Under the pieces are notes generated by a model, which saw only the letters and a list, made by a program, of their open reading frames with translations, was not told the origin of the DNA and made no database searches. Position numbers and translations under genes: made by a program. From NCBI GenBank assembly GCA_964397565.1, contig CAYNJC010000009.1:61551-125550 (forward strand): a stretch of 64,000 bases of DNA, read 5' to 3'. The stretch is from JAPLST01 sp964397565 (GTDB lineage Bacteria; Auribacterota; UBA3054; JAPLST01). Positions within the stretch are counted from its first letter, which is position 1, and the number at the start of each line of letters is the position of its first letter. Positions 18,508 to 26,322 of the stretch are shown piece by piece.

Positions 18508-21378
18508 TTATTTTTTCTTGGCCTGTGCTTCCAGCGCGGCGTGCGCCGCCGCCAGCCGCGCGATCGGCACGCGATACGGTGAGCAGCTCACGTAGTTCAT
18601 GCCAACCTTGAAGCAGAACTTGATGCTTTCAGGTTCGCCGCCATGCTCGCCGCAGATGCCGATCTTAAGGCCCGGCTTGGTCATGCGGCCGCGCTGCACG
18701 CCGATCTTGATCAGCTCGCCAATGCCGCGCTGGTCGATCGTCTGGAACGGGTCGGCCGGCAGGATGTTCTGGTCGAGGTACTCGCCCATGAAGCCGCCGA
18801 TGTCGTCGCGTGAGAAGCCGAAGCCCATCTGGGTCAGGTCGTTGGTGCCGAACGAGAAGAAATCAGCCGTCCTGGCCATTTCATCGGCCGTCAGGGCTGC
18901 GCGCGGAATCTCGATCATCGTGCCGTAGAGGCAGGGGATCTTCTTCAGGCCTTGCGCCGCGCAGACTTCAGCGTAGACCTTGTCAAAGATCACTTTTTGC
19001 GCATCGAGCTCCTTGACGCAGCAAGTGACCGGAATCATCACTTCGGGCATAGCCTGCGTGCCTTCCTTGATCAGCTCGGCCGCCGACTCGAGAATCGCAC
19101 GGAACTGCATTGCGCTGACTTCCGGATACGTGACGCCGAGGCGCACGCCGCGATGGCCCATCATCGGATTGACTTCATGCAAGGCTTCGCCGCGCTTCTG
19201 CACATCCTCGACCGTGATGCCGAGTTCGGCGGCCAGCTCGGCCTGTTTCTCCGGGCTTTGCGGCACGAATTCATGCAGCGGCGGATCGAGCAGGCGGAAG
19301 GTGACCGGCAGGCCGTCCATGGCGGCCATCGTGGCTTTGATGTCGCGCTTGACATACGGGTACAACTCGGCCAGCGCGGCCTTGCGCTCATCCAGCGTCT
19401 TCGACAGAATCATCTTGCGCAACTTGGACAATGGCGCATCGCTGCCCTTGCCGTAGAACATGTGCTCGGTGCGGAACAGGCCGATGCCCTCGGCGCCGAA
19501 CGTTCGCGCCACGCGCGCGTCTTCCGGCGTGTCGGCATTCGTGCGCACGCCCATGGTGCGGAACTTGTCGACGATCTGCATGAACTCCTGGAAGCGCGGA
19601 TTCTCCGTGGCGTCGACGGTTGCCAGTGCACCTTGATAGACATAGCCCTTGCTGCCGTTCAAGCTGAGCAGGTCGCCTTCGCCAAAGATCTTCTCGCCCG
19701 CCCGCATGGTCTTGGTGTGGACATCAATGTGCAAGCCGGCACAGCCGACGATGCAGCACTTGCCCCAGCCGCGCGCGACCAGCGCCGCGTGCGAGGTCAT
19801 GCCGCCACGGGCAGTGAGAATGCCCTCGGCTGCGCGCATGCCCTCGACATCTTCGGGATTGGTTTCTTCGCGCACCAGGATGACCTTTTTCTTCGTCTTG
19901 GCCCATTCGACCGCATCGGCGGCCGTGAAGACAATATGTCCCACTGCGCCACCCGGCCCGGCCGGCAGGCCTTTGGCCACCGGCTTGGCGGCCACTTCCG
20001 CGGCCGGATCCAGGATGGGATGCAGCATTTCATCAAGCTGCACCGGCGCGACACGCGTCACCGCCGTCTTTTGATCAATCAGCTTCTCATGCAGCATGTC
20101 CATCGCCATATTCAGCGCGGCCACGCCCGTGCGCTTGCCGACGCGGCATTGCAGCATCCACAAGCGGCCTTCTTGAATGGTAAACTCGATGTCCTGCATG
20201 TCCTTGTAGTGCTTTTCGAGTTTCTGCTGAATGCCATCGAGCGCTTTGTACACCACCGGCATGGCGGTCTCGAGCGAGGCCAGCTGCTTGTTCTGCTCAT
20301 TCTTGGTGGCTTCATTCAACGGGCTGGGCGTGCGAATGCCGGCGACGACATCCTCGCCCTGCGCATTGACCAGCCACTCGCCGTAGAAATGATGATCACC
20401 GGTGGCCGGATTGCGCGAAAACGCAACGCCGGTGGCCGACGAATCGCCCATGTTGCCAAAGACCATGGCCTGCACATTGACGGCCGTGCCCCATTGATCC
20501 GGAATGCCTTCGATGCGGCGATAGGAGATGGCGCGCTTGCCGTTCCAGGATTTGAAGACGGCGCCAATACCGCCCCAGAGCTGCTCCATCGGGCTGTCAG
20601 GGAATTCCTTGCCAAGCACGTCTTTGACGCGGGTCTTGAATTTTACGACCAGCGCCTTCAAATCGTCCACGGTCAAATCGGTGTCACTGGCATAGCCCTT
20701 GGCCACCTTGACGTCGTGCAACAAATTATCGAGCTGGCGGCGAATGCCTTTGCCCTCGGCAGGCTCGATGCCCTCGGCCTTTTCCATGACGACATCCGAG
20801 TACATCATGATCAGGCGGCGATAGGCGTCATAGACAAAGCGCGGGTTGTTGGTCTTTTTGATCAGGCCCGGGATCGTGGCCGCGCACAGGCCGACATTCA
20901 GTACGGTTTCCATCATGCCTGGCATGGACTTGCGCGCGCCGGAGCGGCACGAGACCAGCAGTGGATTCTCGGGATCGCCGAATTTCATGTTCATCGTGGC
21001 TTCGGTCTTGGCCAGTGCGGCCTTGAGTTCCGCCTCGAGCGATTTCGGATACTTGGCGCCCAGCTTGAGGTATTCGACGCAGCATTCCGTCGTGAGCGTA
21101 AAGCCGGCCGGGACGGGCAGGCCGATGCGGCACATTTCCGCCAGATTGGCGCCTTTGCCGCCCAGCAGATTCTTGTCTTCTGCGCGGCCTTCCGCCTTGG
21201 CGGCGCCGAAGAAATAGACATACTTCGGGCCTTTCTTCGCGGCCGCGACCGGTTTGACCGGCTTGGTGACTTTCTTGATTTTCTTTGCCGCGGGCTTGGC
21301 GGCCTTTTTCACGGCGGTTTTTGCCGCTTTCTTGGCGGCTTTCTTGACCGCTTTCTTGCTTGCCTTCTTCGTTGCCAT
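18508..21378 (-). CDS. ppdK: Pyruvate, phosphate dikinase with Lys/Ala-rich N-terminal tail
   Basis: Interconverts pyruvate, ATP and Pi with PEP, AMP and PPi. In such bacteria it serves PPi-linked glycolysis or gluconeogenesis. The 956-aa protein has the ATP-grasp nucleotide domain (GGKGANLAEM), the swivelling domain with His530 in GGMTSHAALVARG, and a TIM barrel with Cys909 in GICGEHGGEP and SFGTNDLTQMGFGFSRDD. Normal family length is about 870-900 aa. The extra part is a 50-residue tail built of Lys, Ala, Val and Pro (MATKKASKKAVKKAAKK onward), like histone H1 or AlgP-type tails. ATG 21378 has AAGGAC upstream. Confidence 0.95.
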   Translation of the reverse strand: MATKKASKKAVKKAAKKAAKTAVKKAAKPAAKKIKKVTKPVKPVAAAKKGPKYVYFFGAAKAEGRAEDKNLLGGKGANLAEMCRIGLPVPAGFTLTTECCVEYLKLGAKYPKSLEAELKAALAKTEATMNMKFGDPENPLLVSCRSGARKSMPGMMETVLNVGLCAATIPGLIKKTNNPRFVYDAYRRLIMMYSDVVMEKAEGIEPAEGKGIRRQLDNLLHDVKVAKGYASDTDLTVDDLKALVVKFKTRVKDVLGKEFPDSPMEQLWGGIGAVFKSWNGKRAISYRRIEGIPDQWGTAVNVQAMVFGNMGDSSATGVAFSRNPATGDHHFYGEWLVNAQGEDVVAGIRTPSPLNEATKNEQNKQLASLETAMPVVYKALDGIQQKLEKHYKDMQDIEFTIQEGRLWMLQCRVGKRTGVAALNMAMDMLHEKLIDQKTAVTRVAPVQLDEMLHPILDPAAEVAAKPVAKGLPAGPGGAVGHIVFTAADAVEWAKTKKKVILVREETNPEDVEGMRAAEGILTARGGMTSHAALVARGWGKCCIVGCAGLHIDVHTKTMRAGEKIFGEGDLLSLNGSKGYVYQGALATVDATENPRFQEFMQIVDKFRTMGVRTNADTPEDARVARTFGAEGIGLFRTEHMFYGKGSDAPLSKLRKMILSKTLDERKAALAELYPYVKRDIKATMAAMDGLPVTFRLLDPPLHEFVPQSPEKQAELAAELGITVEDVQKRGEALHEVNPMMGHRGVRLGVTYPEVSAMQFRAILESAAELIKEGTQAMPEVMIPVTCCVKELDAQKVIFDKVYAEVCAAQGLKKIPCLYGTMIEIPRAALTADEMARTADFFSFGTNDLTQMGFGFSRDDIGGFMGEYLDQNILPADPFQTIDQRGIGELIKIGVQRGRMTKPGLKIGICGEHGGEPESIKFCFKVGMNYVSCSPYRVPIARLAAAHAALEAQAKKK

Positions 21379-21461
21379 ACAGGTCCTTGTCGTTACAGTT
21401 AGGGAATCAAACAATACGTGAGGGTGCGGCACATGCGTGCCGACAAACCAACCGGGACTAG

Positions 21462-21490
21462 AGTATAGCGATTGCGACCGGGAAAGTCAA
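21462..21490 (-). promoter_or_regulatory. Promoter of ppdK
   Basis: On the minus strand: TTGACT (21485-21490), 17-nt spacer, TATACT (21462-21467). This gives a leader of about 75 nt before ppdK. Confidence 0.75.
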
Positions 21491-21539
21491 ACGCGGTGGG
21501 GGGGCTGGTGATCAGTGATCAGTGATTGGTGACCGGTGT

Positions 21540-21727
21540 GAGCTATGCAACAGACGTCGCCGCGGGAGGGCCGCCGAGCTCGGCAATCGAAGCAGAGCGG
21601 ACGCGGGGGCCCGCGTCCCTCCCAGATGCACGGCTGCGGGGAGGGTCGCCGGCTCGGCGACCGTGCTGCGGTTGCAGAGCCTCGCGATCTCGCGTTCTGT
21701 GCGACAATCGACAAAAAATGTCGATTG
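21540..21727. repeat. Cluster of REP-like hairpins
   Basis: The 455-bp gap 21379-21833 holds the ppdK promoter and this cluster, and no gene. Elements include GGACGCGGG/CCCGCGTCC preceded, on the minus strand, by TGGGAGG (about 21599-21624). Another is GGTCGCCG-GCT-CGGCGACC (about 21644-21662), which also follows a GGGAG. A perfect 9-bp hairpin CAATCGACA-AAAAA-TGTCGATTG lies at 21705-21727. The stretch 21639-21689 recurs almost exactly at 24199-24250. Confidence 0.6.
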
Positions 21728-21833
21728 CAACAGAAGGCCGCGGTCGGCGCCCGCGGCTACATCTGCATTGTAGCCGCCCGCGCTGAGGGCGGCTTCTCCA
21801 TTATGCAGATATTTCAGGCAAGGCAGGCTGCGC

Positions 21834-24113
21834 TCACCAGACAAAATCGGCCGGCAACGTCGCGGTGACATAATTCGTCACCTCGTGGCCGGGCTGGAAG
21901 CGCACGGTGAAGACGTCATTGGATGCGGGCCTCTGCCGCAGTTCCCGCATGGGCTTCTTGAGAAGTGTCACAAAATCTGTGCGGCCGGCCAGCCATCCTT
22001 CAACTTTGCCTTGCGCATCGCTGGCGGTATTGCCGAGATAAATGCCTTGGGCTGGGCGACCATTATGGGTGCGCAGCGTCAGCACGAGATAAATAGGGCT
22101 GCCAATGGTAATGTCGCCAAGGTCTGTGTCGGTTGTAAGACCCTCGAGTTGGGTACTGTTGCTGTCGCGTTTTGCACTAACAAGCACATAGAGCAACGTG
22201 TTTGGCATGACGCCTGTGATGCGAAAACGCCCATCGAAATCACTAAGTGCTGAATTTCCGCACGACGACGTGATACTATAGATTAAGAAAGTGGCGTTAG
22301 CGACGGCGTTGCCTGCCGTGTCAATGATGCGACCCCACACCGTCAAGCCATGGTTGAGCACAATTTCACCAACGTCAAGATCGCGGTCTGTTACTGTTAT
22401 CGGGCGCGTGGCTGACGCATAGCCGCGCGTACGCACAACAATGGTATAGTCGCCTGGCCCGACCGGCTGAATGGCAAACTCACCCAAGGTGGTGATTTCA
22501 TTGCGCAGTGCGGATTGTAGCGAATCCATGCCGGTTTGATCTTCTGGCATGACTGGTGTCAGGCGCACTGCAGCTTGCAGCATGGCGCCGTGATCATCCA
22601 CCACCACCCCAGTCACTCTGAAACTGTTAGGGAGCACGATGTCCAAAGGCGCGCCGTTTGCAGTAACATTGTTGACAACCATGTTGGTAAATCCGGCTGC
22701 AATGACGCGCACATTGTAGACTAGATTGGAGGCCAGCTTTTCAATGGCAAAATGGCCATCAGGCGAATAATCGGATCCGACAATTGTCGCCACGCTACCG
22801 GTCAGGGCGATTGCCATACAGACTTGGCCGGTGCCATAGATGTCATGGACGAAGCCGGTAATGACACCAGAATTCACCTGCGCGCTACTTGTGGCGACGA
22901 CATCAAATGTGGTGAGCTGATCAGGCAGAATGGTGACGTTGGTAGTGAACTCAGAACTGCCACGCAGGTGCACGGCCACACGGTAAGACCGGGCCTGCAC
23001 GCGTCCGAGAAACCAGCCGTCATCGCGATGCTCGAAATCGCCATATGAGAATGCGCCGCGTTCAGACCAACCATTCAATGTTTCCTTGCGAATTGTTCCA
23101 GAAAGCTCGTTCACAACAGCGCCGGTGGGGCAGCGAACGAGCAACGAACCGCAGGGCGGCAGCGTGATGTCTGCATACGATAGCGTTCCGGCCGTGACGT
23201 GGATATTCGTTGATGTTGCGAGCCATGTTCGGTCACGCACATGCGCCGCAAACGGCGAGTAATGCGCCGGCAGATTGGTAAATAATGTGCTGCCATCGGG
23301 CTGCACTTTCTGCATGGGGAAGGGTGTGCCTGCACATTCAAGACAAACATACACATTGGTCGCCGGCGTGCCGGCCTGCTCGAAAACCCGCACGACGAGT
23401 GCGCCGGCACCGGACATCAACAGCACTTTGTCAGAATCCGATTGCCACACGCGACTGCGCACCGGCGCGTACCGCGGATGCTGCAGCTCCAAGGCCATGG
23501 TTTCCTGCTTGCACTCGATCAGAACCACGCCCTGCGCGTCAGTCTGCAGCAGTGGACGCGCGCTGCGCACACCACCAGGAATGAAGTCGCCAGGAATGAC
23601 GTCAACCTCGACATTCGGGATAGGCAGCCGCGAGATGGCGTCCAGCACGGTGCAGGTCACGACATGAATCGGCTCGAACAGCACTTCGCGAATCACCGGG
23701 CCCGGTGTCACCAACGGTACCGTGTAGACAACAGGATGATACTGCGGCGCGGCGAAACTCACCGTGCAGATGCCGGTCGGCATGGGGGCCGTCACATAGG
23801 CGCCATCGGCCTCAATGCTGAGTGGCAGAGTGACCTCTGTGTTATTGCTGCACCAACATGCAGCGACATTGGTGACCGGCACGCGGCGGGTGTCCATGAA
23901 GGTGCCGACCAGCCATGCGCCATCGGCGTTGTTGGTTTCAGCGGCCACTCGGTGTGCTGGCGGCGAAGTGTGGCGCGCCTGTACATGTTGCTGCGCTGGC
24001 TTTCGGCTGGGTTTGGGCGGCGGCACACGCGGCGCTGGTTTGCTGCACGCCGGCACCAGCGCTGCGCACACGACCAGCCCGACCAGCAGCCGGCGTACGC
24101 GCACACCAGACAT
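21834..24113 (-). CDS. Lipoprotein with carboxypeptidase-regulatory-like beta-sandwich repeats
   Basis: A large surface or periplasmic lipoprotein (about 759 aa). A signal ending ALVPAC gives the lipid-anchored Cys, followed by a Pro/Lys/Arg-rich linker. The body holds many repeats of about 80-95 aa with the pattern of carboxypeptidase regulatory-like (CNA-B-type) domains, for example ITGFVHDIYGTGQVCMAIAL, VTGVVVDDHGAMLQAAVRL and VWGRIIDTAGNAVANATFLI. Such domains usually serve adhesion or scaffolding and have no catalysis. ATG 24113 gives the cleanest signal; ATG 24131 in frame is possible. Near-identical direct repeats flank the gene (21639-21689 and 24199-24250). Confidence 0.8.
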   Translation of the reverse strand: MSGVRVRRLLVGLVVCAALVPACSKPAPRVPPPKPSRKPAQQHVQARHTSPPAHRVAAETNNADGAWLVGTFMDTRRVPVTNVAACWCSNNTEVTLPLSIEADGAYVTAPMPTGICTVSFAAPQYHPVVYTVPLVTPGPVIREVLFEPIHVVTCTVLDAISRLPIPNVEVDVIPGDFIPGGVRSARPLLQTDAQGVVLIECKQETMALELQHPRYAPVRSRVWQSDSDKVLLMSGAGALVVRVFEQAGTPATNVYVCLECAGTPFPMQKVQPDGSTLFTNLPAHYSPFAAHVRDRTWLATSTNIHVTAGTLSYADITLPPCGSLLVRCPTGAVVNELSGTIRKETLNGWSERGAFSYGDFEHRDDGWFLGRVQARSYRVAVHLRGSSEFTTNVTILPDQLTTFDVVATSSAQVNSGVITGFVHDIYGTGQVCMAIALTGSVATIVGSDYSPDGHFAIEKLASNLVYNVRVIAAGFTNMVVNNVTANGAPLDIVLPNSFRVTGVVVDDHGAMLQAAVRLTPVMPEDQTGMDSLQSALRNEITTLGEFAIQPVGPGDYTIVVRTRGYASATRPITVTDRDLDVGEIVLNHGLTVWGRIIDTAGNAVANATFLIYSITSSCGNSALSDFDGRFRITGVMPNTLLYVLVSAKRDSNSTQLEGLTTDTDLGDITIGSPIYLVLTLRTHNGRPAQGIYLGNTASDAQGKVEGWLAGRTDFVTLLKKPMRELRQRPASNDVFTVRFQPGHEVTNYVTATLPADFVW

Positions 24114-24151
24114 TATGCAGCCCGCTTTCATATTGAGATTATCGCCAACCC

Positions 24152-24181
24152 ATACTACGATTTTCAGTGTGGTGCCGTCAA
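24152..24181 (-). promoter_or_regulatory. Probable promoter of the lipoprotein gene
   Basis: On the minus strand: TTGACG (24176-24181), 18-nt spacer, TAGTAT (24152-24157). The -10 is weaker than in other promoters here. Confidence 0.5.
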
Positions 24182-24198
24182 GTTCGCTGCGTTTCCGT

Positions 24199-24250
24199 GG
24201 GAGGGTCGCCGGCCTCGGCGACTGTGCTGCGGTTGCAGAACCCCACGATC
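24199..24250 (+). repeat. Second copy of a 51-bp direct repeat
   Basis: Matches 21639-21689 with few differences: GGGAGGGTCGCCGGC, then a C insertion, TCGGCGAC, and GTGCTGCGGTTGCAGA. The two copies bracket the lipoprotein gene and its promoter in the same orientation. Confidence 0.75.
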
Positions 24251-24286
24251 CCGCCGCTGGCGAGATTCAGGTTGCAGAGAAAAATG

Positions 24287-24337
24287 ATTTTGCGGCAAAA
24301 CCATTTTGTACAAAATGAATTGCGGCAATTCATTTTT
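24287..24337. repeat. AT-rich inverted repeats with CGG loops
   Basis: Three nested structures occur: TTTTG-CGG-CAAAA (about 24288-24300), the perfect 16-bp palindrome CATTTTGTACAAAATG (24302-24317), and AAATGAATTG-CGG-CAATTCATTT (24313-24335) followed by TT. They lie between divergent genes in the 339-bp gap 24114-24452. They could be operator sites, a bidirectional terminator or a small inserted element. Confidence 0.55.
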
Positions 24338-24376
24338 ATAGCAGAGGAATGTCCAATCCGGGGTGAACCAACGTGC

Positions 24377-24405
24377 TTTACAGAATCGCGCCATTTTAGT
24401 ACACT
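24377..24405 (+). promoter_or_regulatory. Promoter of the thioredoxin-like gene trio
   Basis: TTTACA (24377-24382), 17-nt spacer, TACACT (24400-24405), giving a leader of about 40 nt before the first gene. Confidence 0.65.
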
Positions 24406-24452
24406 TGACAGATGACATTCACGCGCTGACGATAACCAACAAGGGAACAACA

Positions 24453-25031
24453 ATGAAAACACTGATAACATTAGTGCTGATGGCGTTGCTGGTGGGCAGC
24501 GGCCTGAGTATGGCGTTGGACAAGGGCGACACGGCGCCGGAGATTCGCGCGCGCAAGTGGCTGAACACGCCCGGCAGCGTCACGCTCAAAGGCCTGACCG
24601 GCACGGTTGTCGTGGTCGAGTTTTGGGCGACATGGTGCCCGCCATGCCGGGCTTCGATCCCGCATTTGATCAAACTCAACAAGAAGTACAAGGATCAAGG
24701 CGTCGTGATTATCGGCCTGACCAACGAAGATTATAGCAAGGCCAAGATTGCGAAATTTGTCAAAGACATGAAGATGGACTATATTGTCGGTACGGCGAGT
24801 GATACGGGCAAGAGCTATGGTGTCACAGGGATTCCTGCTGCGTTCATTGTCGGCAAAAACGGCAAGATTGTGTGGAGCGGGCATCCCATGGACGGCTTGG
24901 ATAAAGCGTTGGAAGCCGCGCTGGCCCCTGCGGATGAGCACAAGGATGCACCGCCCAAGAAGCCCGGTTCAGCGACGCTGCCGCCGCCGCCCGCACCACC
25001 ATCGGCCAAGCCGGGGTCACGTCCACGCTAA
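24453..25031 (+). CDS. TlpA-type thiol-disulfide oxidoreductase
   Basis: An exported thioredoxin-fold protein of 192 aa. A signal peptide (MKTLITLVLMALLVGSGLSM) is followed by a TlpA/ResA-type domain with the redox motif WATWCPPCRAS (Cys at about 65 and 68) and the cis-Pro segment GVTGIPAAFIVG. A Pro-rich tail ends the protein. These proteins reduce or shuffle disulfides outside the cytoplasm. It is the first of three tandem paralogues. ATG 24453 follows AAGGGAAC, a good ribosome site. Confidence 0.9.
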   Translation: MKTLITLVLMALLVGSGLSMALDKGDTAPEIRARKWLNTPGSVTLKGLTGTVVVVEFWATWCPPCRASIPHLIKLNKKYKDQGVVIIGLTNEDYSKAKIAKFVKDMKMDYIVGTASDTGKSYGVTGIPAAFIVGKNGKIVWSGHPMDGLDKALEAALAPADEHKDAPPKKPGSATLPPPPAPPSAKPGSRPR

Positions 25032-25055
25032 CGTTGCGCAACAACAAGGAACGGT

Positions 25056-25565
25056 ATGAAACGGATACTACTAATGCTGCTGGGTAGCTCACTCTTGGTT
25101 GGCTGCCTTGAGACTACGGATGACACCGCCGCCGGCACGCCGGCGCCGGCGCCGGCGCCAACCGCCATGGCTCAGGAAATCAACGCGGTGAAGTGGTACA
25201 ACACGGCTGCGCCGTTGACGCTGGCCGGCTTGCGCGGCAAGGTGGTGGTGGTCGAACACTGGGCGACGTGGTGCCCGCCCTGCCGGGCCTCGATTCCGCA
25301 TTTGATCGCGCTCAACCAACGCTTCAAAGACAAAGGGGTCGTGATCATTGGCTTGACCGATGAAGACGATGCGGCCGCCAAGGTCGGCGCATTTGTGCGC
25401 GAGATGAAAATGGACTATCCGGTTGGCACGGGCAGTACCAGCGGCGATGCCTACGGCGTGCAGGGCATTCCGACGGCATTCGTGATTGCCCGCGACGGGA
25501 CGATTGCCTGGAAGGGCCACCCGATGCAAGGACTCGACGCGGCAATTGAATCCGCACTGCGCTAA
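25056..25565 (+). CDS. TlpA-type thiol-disulfide oxidoreductase, lipoprotein
   Basis: A 169-aa paralogue of the preceding protein. The signal ends LLVGC, a lipobox, followed by an Ala/Pro linker (APAPAPTA). The thioredoxin-fold domain keeps HWATWCPPCRAS and GVQGIPTAFVIA. It starts 24 nt after the first paralogue. The Trp before the motif is kept but Phe is replaced by His (EHWATWC). It is probably a membrane-anchored periplasmic partner of the first protein. Confidence 0.9.
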   Translation: MKRILLMLLGSSLLVGCLETTDDTAAGTPAPAPAPTAMAQEINAVKWYNTAAPLTLAGLRGKVVVVEHWATWCPPCRASIPHLIALNQRFKDKGVVIIGLTDEDDAAAKVGAFVREMKMDYPVGTGSTSGDAYGVQGIPTAFVIARDGTIAWKGHPMQGLDAAIESALR

Positions 25566-25600
25566 GCGCGTCTAATGAATAACCTGTAGATAAGGCAACT

Positions 25601-26170
25601 ATGAAAACGATGCTGGTAATGCTGTTGGTGATATGCGCGGGCGTGTGCGTTGCGGAGCAACAGTTGAAGATTGGCTATTCCGTGCCGGAGATCAGTGCCG
25701 CGGCCTGGATCAACTCCAGCGGGCCGGTGTCGTTGATGCAACAGCGCGGCAAAGTGGTGGTAGTCTGTTTCTTTTCGACCGAGGAGGAGCGCAGCGTGCG
25801 CGCCATTTTTGAAATGAAACGGATGCAGGAGTACTTTGCCAAAAAAGGCGTTGTGTTTGTGGCATTGACCGACCAGGATCGCGCGAAAGGCGAGGTCAAC
25901 CGCTTTGTCGCCCGGCACAAAATCACGTTTCCCGTGGGAACCAGCTCGCCGACGCGCGATCAATATTTTGTCGACAAGGACAGCTATGCCTTTGTGATTG
26001 ATCGTGCCGGTATCTTGGTATGGAAAGGCGAGCCAGAGAAGGGCCTGCAGGCGGGCATTGAAATTGCGCTGAACCGTACGCCCGGCGTAGCGCCGGCGAC
26101 GAATGTGACCCGCGAGGTCAAGGCGCGCGTGCCGGAACGGAAAAAGGCAGAGCAGCAACTCGACAATTGA
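25601..26170 (+). CDS. TlpA-like protein lacking the redox cysteines
   Basis: A 189-aa third paralogue. The signal peptide (MKTMLVMLLVICAGVCVA) and fold order match its neighbours, with VVVVCFFSTEEERSVRAI where they have VVVVEFWATWCPPCRAS. Both active-site Cys are gone (STEEER), though a Cys sits five residues earlier. The segment before the later beta-strand (DSYAFVIDRAG) also lacks the usual Gly-Ile-Pro. It therefore should not be a normal oxidoreductase and may be a structural, binding or regulatory partner. The sequence is intact, so it is not a simple pseudogene. Confidence 0.8.
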   Translation: MKTMLVMLLVICAGVCVAEQQLKIGYSVPEISAAAWINSSGPVSLMQQRGKVVVVCFFSTEEERSVRAIFEMKRMQEYFAKKGVVFVALTDQDRAKGEVNRFVARHKITFPVGTSSPTRDQYFVDKDSYAFVIDRAGILVWKGEPEKGLQAGIEIALNRTPGVAPATNVTREVKARVPERKKAEQQLDN

Positions 26171-26185
26171 TCTGGGCCGGCGGAT

Positions 26186-26254
26186 GTGGGAGCCACATTC
26201 CGGGTGGTGGTAATTCATTCAGATGAAGCAATCGCCGTACGGAGGACGGCTCCC
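26186..26254. repeat. Pair of facing REP-like elements
   Basis: A plus-strand element opens GTGGGAGC at 26186 with stem CCAC/GTGG. A minus-strand element at 26234-26254 opens GGGAGC with stem GCCGT/ACGGC around CCTCCGT. They face each other between convergent genes, as REP pairs often do. A further hairpin, CGGGAG/CTCCCG, lies near 26267-26285. Confidence 0.6.
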
Positions 26255-26322
26255 CTTTTCCATAGCGCGGGAGCTTTGTACTCCCGTAAGGCTTTCGCGG
26301 CGGGAAAGCAGTAGAGAAAAGA

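Noticed and set aside
18952..21402. Open frame of 816 codons on the plus strand opposite ppdK
   Set aside because: It is rich in His, Arg, Gln and Ala with no family-like segment, and is the complement of a clear dikinase gene. Long antisense frames are common in high-GC DNA.
24405..24436. TTGACA at 24405 as the -35 of the thioredoxin trio
   Set aside because: No -10 lies at 16-18 nt; the nearest (GATAAC) is 20 nt away. The TTTACA/TACACT pair just upstream has correct spacing.
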